A DNA stretch of 64,000 bases from contig CANFMT010000006.1 of the NCBI GenBank assembly GCA_947448415.1, positions 1-64,000 on the forward strand, read 5' to 3'. Origin of the DNA: Burkholderiaceae bacterium (GTDB taxonomy: Bacteria > Pseudomonadota > Gammaproteobacteria > Burkholderiales > Burkholderiaceae). Under the pieces are notes generated by a model. The model saw only the letters and a program-made list of their open reading frames with translations, was not told the origin of the DNA and did not search any database. The translations under genes were made by a program, and so were the position numbers. This document shows positions 26,982-36,292 of the stretch, in pieces (position 1 is the first letter of the stretch; each line of letters opens with the position of its first letter).

Positions 26982-27731
26982 TTAAACCTCGGAGCTAGCT
27001 TTAAATTCCATTTTGTAGATATATTTATCTTCGGCGTGATGGGTAACGGTAACTTCAAAAAGCTTATCTTGATCATCAAAATAGCGCCGAATAATCACTA
27101 GACATGGGGCATGCGTTTGCAAATTAAGCTTTTGAGCAATATCTGCAGGTGCTGGGGCCGCATAAACATCAACCTCCGCACGCCCAATCCGCGCACCATA
27201 CTTTTGCTCAATCTGCTCATAAACCATCACCTGAGCATGCTCAGGATCAGATGTTAATGATGCAAATTGAGGCAAGATATAAATATCAGTACAAGCAATC
27301 ACCTCTTCAGATTGCTGCCTCTTCCGAATGCCCCCAATGTGATACCAGGAGGACCCAACTGGCGCCCCCACGATTTGACTGAGGTCCTTATCGAGCTCCA
27401 CGTACTCTTCGACTAAATTAAAGCGATAGGTATTGCGGGAGTAACTCAAAATATCGTTAGGCGAGTTGTAGCTTTGTGTAAAACGACGTGATCTCTGCCG
27501 TGAAACTACTTGTGTTGGCGCACCTTGACGGCGATAAATTAAGCCGTTGTTTTCTAGGATTTGTAATGCATGCCTTAAGGTATGCCTGCTCGACCGAAAT
27601 TCTTTACAAAGATCGGCCTCTGCAGGCAAGATTGAACCAACAGGCCAGTCACCGTTATAAATACGCTGCTCTAGCGTACCAGCTAGAGCTTTGTATAGAG
27701 GTAGGCGCTCAGACAATTTAAGAAAGTCCAA
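26982..27731 (-). CDS. GntR-family regulator with UTRA ligand-binding domain
   Basis: The protein (249 aa) has a winged helix-turn-helix of HutC type at residues 10-80 (LPAEADLCKEFRSSRHTLRHALQ) and a UTRA domain from about 95. UTRA domains bind small effectors such as sugar phosphates or carboxylic acids. It overlaps the lactonase gene by 14 bp and probably controls this operon and the divergent one. Candidate operators lie in 28651-28799. Confidence 0.9.
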   Translation of the reverse strand: MDFLKLSERLPLYKALAGTLEQRIYNGDWPVGSILPAEADLCKEFRSSRHTLRHALQILENNGLIYRRQGAPTQVVSRQRSRRFTQSYNSPNDILSYSRNTYRFNLVEEYVELDKDLSQIVGAPVGSSWYHIGGIRKRQQSEEVIACTDIYILPQFASLTSDPEHAQVMVYEQIEQKYGARIGRAEVDVYAAPAPADIAQKLNLQTHAPCLVIIRRYFDDQDKLFEVTVTHHAEDKYIYKMEFKASSEV

Positions 27732-28650
27732 ACATTTTTTTGCCAGCGACAGGAAGGCGTGCCTTCAAAATATCGCCAGATAAAGACTCGGTGATGTATA
27801 GATCTTTACCATCGGCACCGCCAAAGCACATATTGGCCAAATGATGATGGTGTGGGTTCTCTGAGTAAATCAAATGTGTTGGGAGCATATTGTTGTCAAA
27901 TCTCCAGATACCGATACCAAGATGACATACCAACAAGCCATTTTCAGAATCCATCTCAATACCATCCGGACCTGCTACACCGCCAGTAAGCTGAATGGCA
28001 ACGCCAGTTTTTGAAACTGAACCATCAGCCATCAAAGGCAATCTCCAAATCTGCTGTGATCTAGTGGCCGCCACAAAGACATGCTTTTCTTGAGTGTTTA
28101 ATGTGATGCCGTTTGGACTTGGCACATTAAGCGCCAAACGATCTAATTGACCATTTGCACGCAATCTAAATACGCGTCCAGTTGGATCAGCGATTCCAGT
28201 TTGACCTTGATCCGTAAAATAAAGATCTCCATTAGAAGCAAAATGTAAATCGTTAAGCCCTTTGAAGTTTTCGCTATACATTGAGCCTAATACAGTTTCA
28301 ATCTTGCCAGTCTTAGGATCTAAAGCCAGCAAACCTGCCTTGTAATCACAGATAAAGGCGCGCCCGTCTTTATGAAACTTCAAGCCATTTGGCCAGCCGT
28401 CATATTGGGTCACTAAATCCCAGTTTCCTTTGGTATCGATACGAAAAACACGGCCAAATGGGATGTCCACAAACCATAAATTACCCTCGCGGTCGAAAGA
28501 CGGCCCCTCTAAAAAGCACTCTACTTCCGCACCCTGACGATTAGGGTCTGACCAACCTGTGCGAGCCTTTTTTCTAAATTTCTCGGGCATGGTCGCAAAA
28601 ACTTCCGTTTTGATTTTTTCTACAGGCTGGAATGGGTTATGCATAGTCAT
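27718..28650 (-). CDS. SMP-30/gluconolactonase family lactonase
   Basis: The protein (310 aa) is a six-bladed beta-propeller hydrolase that opens sugar lactones to aldonic acids. Metal ligands of the family are recognisable: Glu in CFLEGPSFDREGNLWFVD, Asn in GLNDLHFASNGDLYFTD, Asn in PSPNGI and Asp in VAGPDGIEMDSENG. An AAGGAGA site precedes the ATG. It is the first gene of the minus-strand operon, with the gntR regulator next. Confidence 0.88.
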   Translation of the reverse strand: MTMHNPFQPVEKIKTEVFATMPEKFRKKARTGWSDPNRQGAEVECFLEGPSFDREGNLWFVDIPFGRVFRIDTKGNWDLVTQYDGWPNGLKFHKDGRAFICDYKAGLLALDPKTGKIETVLGSMYSENFKGLNDLHFASNGDLYFTDQGQTGIADPTGRVFRLRANGQLDRLALNVPSPNGITLNTQEKHVFVAATRSQQIWRLPLMADGSVSKTGVAIQLTGGVAGPDGIEMDSENGLLVCHLGIGIWRFDNNMLPTHLIYSENPHHHHLANMCFGGADGKDLYITESLSGDILKARLPVAGKKMFGLS

Positions 28651-28681
28651 TGGGGCTGTCTCCTTAGCTTAGATAAGTTAT

Positions 28682-28692
28682 CCGTATAGGTT
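28682..28692 (+). repeat. Direct repeat CCGTATAGGTT, copy 1
   Basis: This 11-bp word recurs exactly 100 bp downstream at 28782. Both copies lie in the divergent promoter region between the lactonase and hydroxyacyl dehydrogenase operons. A role as a regulator-binding site is inferred. Confidence 0.6.
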
Positions 28693-28699
28693 GTATATT

Positions 28700-28733
28700 A
28701 TTACCACACTATTAAAACATATTTAATGGTAAT
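28700..28733. promoter_or_regulatory. Candidate operator, overlapping inverted repeats
   Basis: The arms ATTACCA (28700-28706) and TGGTAAT (28727-28733) enclose a second AT-rich palindrome ATTAAA/TTTAAT (28711-28716 / 28722-28727). The location in the middle of the divergent gap suits a GntR-type operator. No footprint is known for this regulator. Confidence 0.4.
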
Positions 28734-28781
28734 CTTATATCTATATTGAGTTTAATTAAATCAACTCACCTCTTAACTTAG

Positions 28782-28792
28782 CCGTATAGGTT
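28782..28792 (+). repeat. Direct repeat CCGTATAGGTT, copy 2
   Basis: This is the second copy of the 11-bp word. It lies 7 bases before the ATG of the plus-strand dehydrogenase, and its AGG may also act as part of the ribosome site. Confidence 0.6.
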
Positions 28793-28799
28793 CAAAATT

Positions 28800-29735
28800 A
28801 TGAAATCTGTAGTTGTTATCGGTAGTGGCATCATGGCGGCGGGGATCGCTGCTGGATTCATAGCAAAAAATGTTCCAGTTGTGATTTTGGCTAGGAGCAA
28901 AGAAAAAGCAGATGCCTGCCTGGATAAAGCTATAGTTCTGGCAAAAAAAATAGGCGTGGATGGAGACAATGCCACCAAAAACGAAGCTGACATTAAGAAG
29001 CAGCAAGTTGTTGGAATATTAGAAGATTGGCAAGGCTGGGACAATTGCTCATGGGTCATCGAAACAGTTGCTGAAAATTTAGAAATCAAGCAAGAGGTCT
29101 TTAAATACCTCGATCAAGTAGTTCCGCAAAACATTCCAATTGGAAGCAATAGCTCTGGCTTCCCAATTAGCAAAATTGCTGAAGGCCTGAAGACTGCTAA
29201 TCGTATGATGGGCGCTCACTATTTCATGCCAGCTGAAGTTGTTCCCTTGGTAGAAATTGTGATGGGGAAAAATACTGAACTGAAATATGCGCAAGAAGCC
29301 TGCGAGCTTTATAAAGCAGTCGACAAAAAACCAGTACTCGTTAAAAAAGATATCCCTGGATTCCTTGCGAATCGCATTCAGCATGCATTGATGAGAGAAG
29401 CCCTCTCCTTGGTACAAGAGGGTATTGCCACTCCAGATGATATTGATGATGCCGTGAGATATAGCTTTGGATTTCGCTATGCCGCCGTTGGCCCTATGAC
29501 TCAAAAAGAAATTTCTGGCTGGGATGGAATGGCGAATGCTGCAAAAGAAATCTACCCATCCCTTTCAAACATCACCACTCTGCCACCCAAGGTAGTTCAG
29601 TTAATGACTGATGGCAAAACCGGCATGAAAGCCGGTGAAGGATTTCGAAAGTGGACTCCAGAAGAAATTGCGCAGACTTCCGAATCCTATTCAAGAAGAC
29701 TGAAAGCTGCTTTTGATGTTCTCAACATTAAATAA
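28800..29735 (+). CDS. 3-hydroxyacyl-CoA dehydrogenase family protein
   Basis: The protein (311 aa) has an N-terminal Rossmann NAD site (VIGSGIMAAGIAAGF, residues 6-20) and the 3HCDH family core (SNSSGFPISKIAEGL, MMGAHYFMPAEVVPLVEIV). The C-terminal dimerisation domain includes GFLANRIQHALMREAL. Family members oxidise 3-hydroxybutyryl-CoA, L-carnitine or L-gulonate. The neighbourhood of sugar-acid genes makes a non-CoA hydroxy acid plausible. First gene of a three-gene operon. Confidence 0.85.
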   Translation: MKSVVVIGSGIMAAGIAAGFIAKNVPVVILARSKEKADACLDKAIVLAKKIGVDGDNATKNEADIKKQQVVGILEDWQGWDNCSWVIETVAENLEIKQEVFKYLDQVVPQNIPIGSNSSGFPISKIAEGLKTANRMMGAHYFMPAEVVPLVEIVMGKNTELKYAQEACELYKAVDKKPVLVKKDIPGFLANRIQHALMREALSLVQEGIATPDDIDDAVRYSFGFRYAAVGPMTQKEISGWDGMANAAKEIYPSLSNITTLPPKVVQLMTDGKTGMKAGEGFRKWTPEEIAQTSESYSRRLKAAFDVLNIK

Positions 29736-29757
29736 GAGTATTTCAGGAGAAGGTTGC

Positions 29758-30714
29758 ATGAGAAAAATAATTTTGGCATTGTCTTTGGTCGGCGCTTCTT
29801 TAATGGTCTCTGCACAGAATTACCCAACTCAGCCTATTAAACTCATCATCCCTTTTGCAGCAGGTGGTCCATCTGATGTTTTGGCAAGAGCTTTTGTTCC
29901 AAAGCTTGGCGAAAACCTAGGCCAACCAATCATTATTGAAAATAAGCCTGGGGCTGGCGCCAATCTTGCAGCAGAGTATGTTGCTAATTCCAAGCCGGAT
30001 GGCTACACACTCTTCCTGATGATGGTTGGCACACAAGCCATCAATGAAACTCTCTATAAAAAATTAAATTACAACCTGGTTAAAGATTTTGCCCCGATTA
30101 CTCTTGTGGGCTCATCATCTTTGATGTTTGTAGCAACACCAAGCGCCCCTTTTAAGACAATCCCCGAATTGATTGCCTACGCCAAAGCAAATCCTGGAAA
30201 AGTCAATTTTGGCTCATCCGGAACTGGCACACCACTTCACCTTGGCGGAGAGTTATTTAACACTCAGGCTGGGACTGACATTCTGCATGTACCTTATAAA
30301 GGTGCGGCACCTGCGCTGACTGATGTCTTGGGCGGTCAAATTCAGACTGCAATCGTTGGCACGCCTGCTGCTCTTCCGTATGTGAAATCAGGCAAACTCA
30401 CTGCCTTAGGAGTGACTAGCCTTAAGCGCTCACCCAATGCCCCTGAAATTCCAGCTATCTCAGAGACCATACCTAAATTTGAGGTTGAGCTTGTGTATGC
30501 AATAGTTGCCCCAGCGAAAACTCCCAAGCCAATTATTGACAAACTTAATGCTCAATTAGTTAGCGTATTAAGTAATAACGAAGTCAAATCTCAGCTGAAC
30601 GCTATCGGCTTTGAGGTTGCTACTAGTACCCCGACTCAATTGGGCGACTACATTAAATCAGAGGTTGCCAAATGGGCGCCCATTGTTAAAAAATCTGGCG
30701 CCACCCCTGAATAA
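29758..30714 (+). CDS. TctC/Bug-family periplasmic binding protein
   Basis: The protein has about 318 aa. The start was placed at the ATG at 29758 because it follows AGGAGAAGG and begins a clean signal peptide (MRKIILALSLVGASLMVSAQ). An upstream in-frame ATG overlaps the dehydrogenase gene and lacks these features. Bug signatures: IKLIIPFAAGGPSDVLAR, IIENKPGAGANLA and VPYKGAAPALTDVLGGQ. It is an orphan receptor within the sugar-acid operon. Confidence 0.9.
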   Translation: MRKIILALSLVGASLMVSAQNYPTQPIKLIIPFAAGGPSDVLARAFVPKLGENLGQPIIIENKPGAGANLAAEYVANSKPDGYTLFLMMVGTQAINETLYKKLNYNLVKDFAPITLVGSSSLMFVATPSAPFKTIPELIAYAKANPGKVNFGSSGTGTPLHLGGELFNTQAGTDILHVPYKGAAPALTDVLGGQIQTAIVGTPAALPYVKSGKLTALGVTSLKRSPNAPEIPAISETIPKFEVELVYAIVAPAKTPKPIIDKLNAQLVSVLSNNEVKSQLNAIGFEVATSTPTQLGDYIKSEVAKWAPIVKKSGATPE

Positions 30715-30741
30715 TAAAAACACTTACCCAGAAAGATCATC

Positions 30742-32289
30742 ATGATTGAAATATCTGAAAAACGCTTAGCAGGCCCCATTATTCGCCTTCACCCAAACGA
30801 CAATATCGTGGTTGCAAGGATTGATGTTGGTATAGGTGAGGTAGTACCGAGTGAGAATTTCACAAGTCGCAGCCAAGTTCCTGCTGGATACAAAATCGCA
30901 GCTAAAAAGATTTTAAAAGGCGAGCCTATCCTTAAATACAACGTAACAGTGGGATTTGCTAATACAGACATTGAAGCCGGAACAATGGTTCACAGTCACA
31001 ATACTGAGTTTCGTGAATTTGATCGTGACTATGCTTATGCTAGCGAATTCAAACCAACACAAATGCTCCCTGAATCTGAGCGCGCAAGCTTTCAAGGTTA
31101 TGTAAGACCTAACGGCAAAGTTGGTACACGTAACTTTATTGGCATTCTATCTACCGTGAACTGCTCTGCCACTGTAGTCAATAAAATTGCTGACTGGTTT
31201 ACCCCTGAAAGATTAAAAGATTATCCCAATGTTGATGGCGTAGTTGCCTTTAGCCATGACATTGGTTGCGGCATGGAAATGAGCGGTGAGCCAATGGAGT
31301 TGCTACGCCGCACTATGGCTGGTTATGCGCGTCACCCTAACCTTGCAGCGGCATTGATTGTTGGACTAGGTTGCGAGCGTAACCAATTAAAAGGTTTAAT
31401 GGAGCAAGAAGATTTAACCGCGGGTACTAATTTGCATACCTTCATCATGCAAGAAACTGGCGGGACTCGCAAAACTATCGAGGCAGGGATTGAGGCGGTT
31501 AAAGCCCTACTGCCCGCAGCTAACGCATGCAAAAGAGAAACCGTTTCAGCAAGTCATCTTTGCGTTGGTCTGCAATGCGGTGGATCGGATGGTTTTTCAT
31601 CTATCACTGCTAATCCAGCACTAGGTGCGGCGATTGATATTCTCTCGAGACATGGTGGTACAGGAATCCTTTCGGAAACTCCTGAGATCTATGGTGTAGA
31701 GCACACCCTCACCCGTCGCGCTGCAAGTCAGTCTGTTGGTGAAAAACTCATTAAACGGATTCGTTGGTGGAAAGATGAATACTCTGTCGGTAGAGATGTG
31801 CAAATTAATGGCCAAGTAAGTCCGGGCAATCAAATCGGCGGCCTTGCCAACATCTTCGAAAAATCTTTAGGCTCCTCTATGAAAGGTGGAACAGGCCCCC
31901 TAATGGAAGTCTATAAATATGCGGAGCCAGTTACAGCCAAAGGTTTTGTCTTTATGGACACTCCCGGCTTTGACCCCGTATCTGCTACCGGCCAAATCGC
32001 TGGTGGCGCCAACCTCATCGCCTTTACTACTGGTCGCGGGTCTATGTTTGGCTCCAAGCCGGCCCCTTGCATCAAGCTAGCCACCAATACCCCCATGTAT
32101 CAACGACTTACAGAAGATATGGATATTAACTGCGGTGAGATTCTGGATGGCACAGTCTCAGTTCAAGAAATGGGCCAGCGCATATTTGAGCTTTTCTTGA
32201 AAACAGCTTCCGGGGAGCACTCCAAGAGCGAGCTTCTTGGTCTAGGGGATTATGAATTTGTTCCCTGGCAAATTGGAGTCATGAGCTAA
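30742..32289 (+). CDS. UxaA-family altronate/galactarate-type dehydratase
   Basis: The protein (515 aa) has an N-terminal SAF-like domain (residues 1-95) and the large UxaA/GarD catalytic domain. Recognisable blocks are GYVRPNGKVGTRNFIGILSTVNC, FSHDIGCGME, LQCGGSDGFSSITANPALGAA and MDTPGFDPVSATGQIAGGAN. Such enzymes use an iron centre to dehydrate aldonic or aldaric acids to 2-keto-3-deoxy acids. The Cys residues in these blocks are probable iron ligands. It is the last gene of the plus-strand operon. Confidence 0.88.
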   Translation: MIEISEKRLAGPIIRLHPNDNIVVARIDVGIGEVVPSENFTSRSQVPAGYKIAAKKILKGEPILKYNVTVGFANTDIEAGTMVHSHNTEFREFDRDYAYASEFKPTQMLPESERASFQGYVRPNGKVGTRNFIGILSTVNCSATVVNKIADWFTPERLKDYPNVDGVVAFSHDIGCGMEMSGEPMELLRRTMAGYARHPNLAAALIVGLGCERNQLKGLMEQEDLTAGTNLHTFIMQETGGTRKTIEAGIEAVKALLPAANACKRETVSASHLCVGLQCGGSDGFSSITANPALGAAIDILSRHGGTGILSETPEIYGVEHTLTRRAASQSVGEKLIKRIRWWKDEYSVGRDVQINGQVSPGNQIGGLANIFEKSLGSSMKGGTGPLMEVYKYAEPVTAKGFVFMDTPGFDPVSATGQIAGGANLIAFTTGRGSMFGSKPAPCIKLATNTPMYQRLTEDMDINCGEILDGTVSVQEMGQRIFELFLKTASGEHSKSELLGLGDYEFVPWQIGVMS

Positions 32290-32337
32290 TAGGACTGTAG
32301 AATTAATCACTAGCTCAATGAGGATTTAATTAGGCTT

Positions 32338-33327
32338 ATGAAATTCAGGGATTATTACGAAACTCTTGGGGTGGCACGAAGTGCCACCGAAGCAGAAATT
32401 AAGTCAGCGTATCGCAAGCTGGCGCGCAAATATCATCCAGACGTCAACAAAGAGGCTGGCGCCGAAGAGCAATTTAAGCAAATCGGCGAAGCTTACGCAG
32501 TTCTAAAAGATACCGAGAAGCGCGCCGCATATGATCGTTTCGGTGAGAACTGGAAAAATGGTCAGGACTTTACTCCTCCGCCAAACTGGAATGATGGGTT
32601 TGAATATTCTGATAGCGGCTTTGGTGGCGGACACCCAGGCTATGGTGGCGGCTTTGAAGGCGATCAAAGCGAATTCTTTGAATCTCTTTTTGGTAGAGGC
32701 AAACATCGCCAAGGCGGCAGAGGTGGTCAGGGCAGCCATGCACGTCAAGGCATGAATTTCAAAGGCCAGGATCACCATGCCAAAGTATTCATTGATCTAG
32801 CTGACGCTTATAACGGCGCCAAACGCACTATTGCGCTGCATATGCCTGTGCAAGATGCTAGCGGCCATGTAAGTACACAAGAGCGCAAACTCGACGTCAG
32901 CATTCCCAAAGGAATTAAAGCTGGACAAAACCTTCGCCTCTCAGGACAAGGTGGCCCTGGTGTTGGTGAGGGCCCAACGGGAGATCTTTATCTAGAAATT
33001 GAATTTCACCCTAATTCCACCTACCGTGTTGATGGCAAAGATGTCTACATTGATATTCCATTGGCACCTTGGGAAGCAGCCCTTGGCACAACAGTCAAAG
33101 TTCCTACCCCAGCGGGATCAACTCTAGAACTCAAGATTCCTGCGGGTACAGTAGCAGGCAAAAAAATGCGTCTCAAGGGTAAAGGAATTCCAAGCGCGGA
33201 GCCGGGAGATCTTTATGTTGTGCCATCAATCGCTCTTCCACCTGCGGATACTGATGCACAAAAAGAAGCCTATCAAACATTTGAGAAAGCTTTTGATTTC
33301 AACCCTAGAACTCACTTGAAGGGATGA
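32338..33327 (+). CDS. cbpA: DnaJ-like co-chaperone CbpA
   Basis: The protein (329 aa) has a J domain at residues 4-70 with an intact HPD motif ([11 protein letters not shown]), a Gly/Phe-rich linker (about 85-140) and two C-terminal substrate-binding beta domains. There is no zinc-finger, which separates it from DnaJ. CbpA is a co-chaperone of DnaK and in E. coli also binds curved DNA. The next gene, cbpM, encodes its modulator and overlaps by 4 bp. Confidence 0.93.
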   Translation: MKFRDYYETLGVARSATEAEIKSAYRKLARKYHPDVNKEAGAEEQFKQIGEAYAVLKDTEKRAAYDRFGENWKNGQDFTPPPNWNDGFEYSDSGFGGGHPGYGGGFEGDQSEFFESLFGRGKHRQGGRGGQGSHARQGMNFKGQDHHAKVFIDLADAYNGAKRTIALHMPVQDASGHVSTQERKLDVSIPKGIKAGQNLRLSGQGGPGVGEGPTGDLYLEIEFHPNSTYRVDGKDVYIDIPLAPWEAALGTTVKVPTPAGSTLELKIPAGTVAGKKMRLKGKGIPSAEPGDLYVVPSIALPPADTDAQKEAYQTFEKAFDFNPRTHLKG

Positions 33328-33644
33328 TTGATATGACTCAAACTAATATCACTTGGATTGAAGGCGCAGTTGTTGAGAATGAAGTTCACATGACAATTGT
33401 TGAGCTCTCACATGCCTCACGTACGCCAGAAGACCTCATCATGACTTGGGTGTCTGAAGGTGTTTTAAGTCCAGCAGGCTCATCACCTGAAGATTGGCGT
33501 TTTAGTGGTGACTCTTTAAGAAGAGCTAAAACAGCGGCACATCTCACACACGATTTAGAGTTAAATATACCGGGAGTTGCTTTAGCCCTTGATCTACTTG
33601 ATGAAATCGCCCAGCTGCGTGCTCGCCTTCCTCGCGAAGACTAA
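33324..33644 (+). CDS. cbpM: CbpA modulator CbpM (MerR-like)
   Basis: The protein (106 aa) fits CbpM, which binds the J domain of CbpA and blocks its activity. Its core has the family's Trp-containing helix ([23 protein letters not shown]) and a C-terminal helix ([15 protein letters not shown]). The gene overlaps cbpA by 4 bases. A second in-frame ATG (MTQTN) at codon 4 is also a possible start. Confidence 0.88.
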   Translation: MIDMTQTNITWIEGAVVENEVHMTIVELSHASRTPEDLIMTWVSEGVLSPAGSSPEDWRFSGDSLRRAKTAAHLTHDLELNIPGVALALDLLDEIAQLRARLPRED

Positions 33645-33651
33645 GCAATAC

Positions 33652-35574
33652 TCAGGATTCTGAACGACTCAGCAGCTGCTCCCAGCGCTGCAGCTTTTGA
33701 TCTAAATCTGCGGTAATTTCAGACAAGCGCGCTTGCATACTTGCTGCCAACTCAGGTTCATTTTTATAAAGATCAGGATTGCTCATAGCAATGCCAATAT
33801 CAGCCTGCTCTGTTTCAAGTTCTTCGATCTTTAATGGCAAAGTCTCTAACTCTTGGCGCTCTTTACCGTTGAGCTTTTGAACTCCGCTCTTAGCAACAGA
33901 CTTCGCCTCTACTTTTACCTCAGGCTTCACCTGTACTTTATCGGCTGACTTAGTATTTCCATTAGCGTTAGAAGCGCGAATTTTATCTGAACGCGCTTTC
34001 TGTATTTTCCAGTCCTCATAACCACCTTCATACTCGCGCCAGAAACCATCCCCTTCATTAGCAATAATGCTTGTGACTACGTTATCCAAGAAATAACGAT
34101 CGTGACTTACTAAGAAAACAGTGCCCTTGTAATCTTGCAATAATTGCTCAAGCAAATCCAAGGTATCAATATCTAAGTCATTGGTTGGCTCATCCAACAC
34201 CAGTACGTTGGCTGGCCTTGCAAACAAACGAGCTAGCAATAAACGATTGCGTTCACCACCCGACAAGGTGCTAACTGGTGAATTGGTACGCTCTGGTGCA
34301 AATAAGAAATCACTTAAGTAACTCTTGACGTGCTTTTTATTGCCATTGATCTCAATCCACTCACTACCAGGGCTAATATAATCCTCAAGCGAGGCATTTA
34401 GATCCAAGCCTTCGCGCATTTGATCAAAGTAAGCTACTTCGATACGAGTGCCCATCGTAGCAGTCCCCGAGTCAGGCGCAATAGTACCTAATATCAGCTT
34501 TAGTAAAGTTGTTTTGCCGGCGCCATTTGGACCAAGTAGACCAACCTTATCCCCTCTTAATATCGTCGCCGTGAAATCTTGAACAATAGGACGATCATAT
34601 GACTTGCTGACATTTTGCAGGTCGGCCACGATCTTGCCGCTGCGATCACCAGAAGATACTGCAAGCTTAACTTGACCCATCGCATCCCTGCGCTCAGTCC
34701 TGCTAGTGCGCAACTTTTCTAAACGTGCGATACGGGCAACGCTCCGTGTGCGACGAGCTTCTACCCCCTTACGAATCCAGACCTCTTCTTGTGCCAGTAA
34801 CTTATCAGCACGAGCATTAGCCAAGGACTCGGCATTGAGCTCCTGATCCTTCAGCACTTCGTATTGCGTGAAATTACCAGGATAACTGCGCAAGATTCCC
34901 CGATCAAGCTCGACGATTTGCGTGCAAACATTGTCTAAAAATGCGCGATCATGGGTAATCAATATGACTGAGCCTTGATACTCCTTTAGAAGCTCCTCAA
35001 GCCAGGCAATAGAATCTAAATCCAAATGGTTGGTTGGCTCATCAAGAAGCAATACGTCTGGCATCTCCACTAACGCGCGAGCAAGCGCAACACGTTTTTT
35101 GGTTCCACCAGATAAGGTACTAATTTTTACATCAGCTTCTAGATGCAAGCGATCTAAAGTCTCATGAACACGTTGCTCCCAATTCCAGCCACTGAGTGCC
35201 TCTAACTGTGACTGCACCTCATCAAGACGGTTGTGCGAAGCATCATCCCATTCACCAACGCTCAGAGCCTCATACTCCTCACGCAAAGCCTTTGCCTCAG
35301 ATACCCCTTTAGAAACCGCATCAAATACTGATTCTTCGGCATCAAAAATAGGTTCTTGCGGAACATAGGCAATACGCAGGCCTTGCTGATATTGCAAGAG
35401 CCCGTCATCCATTTTTTCTATGCCAGCCAAGATCTTCAACAAAGAAGATTTGCCTGTTCCATTACGCCCAATTAAGCCAACACGCTCACCAGATTCCAGT
35501 GAAAAAGCAGTGTTTGCGAGGAGGTCAACGTGGCCAAAAGCCAGTTTTGCATCTGTAAGTACGATTAAAGCCAT
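33652..35574 (-). CDS. uup: ABC-F ATPase (Uup type)
   Basis: The protein (640 aa) has two ABC ATPase domains and no membrane part, as in ABC-F translation factors. Walker A motifs GRNGTGKSS (near 36) and GPNGAGKTT (near 351) and signatures LSGGTKKR and LSGGERNR are intact. The C-terminal 80 residues form a coiled coil, as in Uup, which acts in ribosome-related processes and transposon excision control in E. coli. It converges with cbpM. Confidence 0.92.
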   Translation of the reverse strand: MALIVLTDAKLAFGHVDLLANTAFSLESGERVGLIGRNGTGKSSLLKILAGIEKMDDGLLQYQQGLRIAYVPQEPIFDAEESVFDAVSKGVSEAKALREEYEALSVGEWDDASHNRLDEVQSQLEALSGWNWEQRVHETLDRLHLEADVKISTLSGGTKKRVALARALVEMPDVLLLDEPTNHLDLDSIAWLEELLKEYQGSVILITHDRAFLDNVCTQIVELDRGILRSYPGNFTQYEVLKDQELNAESLANARADKLLAQEEVWIRKGVEARRTRSVARIARLEKLRTSRTERRDAMGQVKLAVSSGDRSGKIVADLQNVSKSYDRPIVQDFTATILRGDKVGLLGPNGAGKTTLLKLILGTIAPDSGTATMGTRIEVAYFDQMREGLDLNASLEDYISPGSEWIEINGNKKHVKSYLSDFLFAPERTNSPVSTLSGGERNRLLLARLFARPANVLVLDEPTNDLDIDTLDLLEQLLQDYKGTVFLVSHDRYFLDNVVTSIIANEGDGFWREYEGGYEDWKIQKARSDKIRASNANGNTKSADKVQVKPEVKVEAKSVAKSGVQKLNGKERQELETLPLKIEELETEQADIGIAMSNPDLYKNEPELAASMQARLSEITADLDQKLQRWEQLLSRSES

Positions 35575-35639
35575 GGCGACATTATCGTCGCATACTTAAA
35601 AACAGGATATTTCTCCCAATTTCTGCGAGACTAGCCCAT

Positions 35640-36236
35640 ATGATTTGCAAACTAACCCCTACTGCACCACGCTTAATCCTCTTTGCAGGCCATGCTGGAA
35701 CGGGCAAGTCCACTCTCGCTAAGAGAGCCTTGCCTTTGATTGTGGAAAAGACTGGTGAGGACTTTATCTTCCTAGACAAAGATACGGTTTACGGGGCATT
35801 TAGTGCTCAGGTTATGAAATTAACCACCCAAAACCCCAATGATCGTGATAGCCCCTACTATCTCGAACACCTCCGTGACTGGGAGTACAGAGGGCTGATT
35901 GATATTGCTAGAGAAAACTTACTCTTAGGCGTCAACGTCATCTTAGTTGGGCCATTTTCCAAGGAAATTCAAAGCGGTCAAATGTTTGATCCAGTTGCTT
36001 TAGGGATTCCGCCACAAACTAGCATTCAAATTGCTTGGATTGATTTAGAGGAAAACGAAGCAAAAAACCGAATGCTCAAACGAGCGGATCCTAGGGATGA
36101 ATGGAAACTAACCCACTGGAGTGAATATGCCAAGCGCAGAACACAACCACCATCCCATAGAGCTATTCATCGCTTTAATAATCTACATTTTGATGAAGCG
36201 CGTTTTAATCAATTGATCGATGACTTAATTGCATAA
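35640..36236 (+). CDS. P-loop kinase-like ATPase (AAA_33 type)
   Basis: The protein (198 aa) has a Walker A motif GHAGTGKST at residues 17-25 and an LDKDTVYGAF segment like the LID/NMP region of zeta-toxin or gluconate-kinase-like enzymes. The substrate is unknown. There is no partner gene. Confidence 0.75.
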   Translation: MICKLTPTAPRLILFAGHAGTGKSTLAKRALPLIVEKTGEDFIFLDKDTVYGAFSAQVMKLTTQNPNDRDSPYYLEHLRDWEYRGLIDIARENLLLGVNVILVGPFSKEIQSGQMFDPVALGIPPQTSIQIAWIDLEENEAKNRMLKRADPRDEWKLTHWSEYAKRRTQPPSHRAIHRFNNLHFDEARFNQLIDDLIA

Positions 36237-36240
36237 TGAC

Positions 36241-36269
36241 AAAAAAATAGAGCCCCTAAGGGGCTCTAT
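36241..36269 (-). terminator. Rho-independent terminator for ompW
   Basis: The 10-bp perfect stem ATAGAGCCCC (36247-36256) / GGGGCTCTAT (36260-36269) is followed on the minus strand by seven T. It lies 24 bp after the ompW stop. Confidence 0.9.
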
Positions 36270-36292
36270 CGCAAGATCCAAGAACTGAATTC

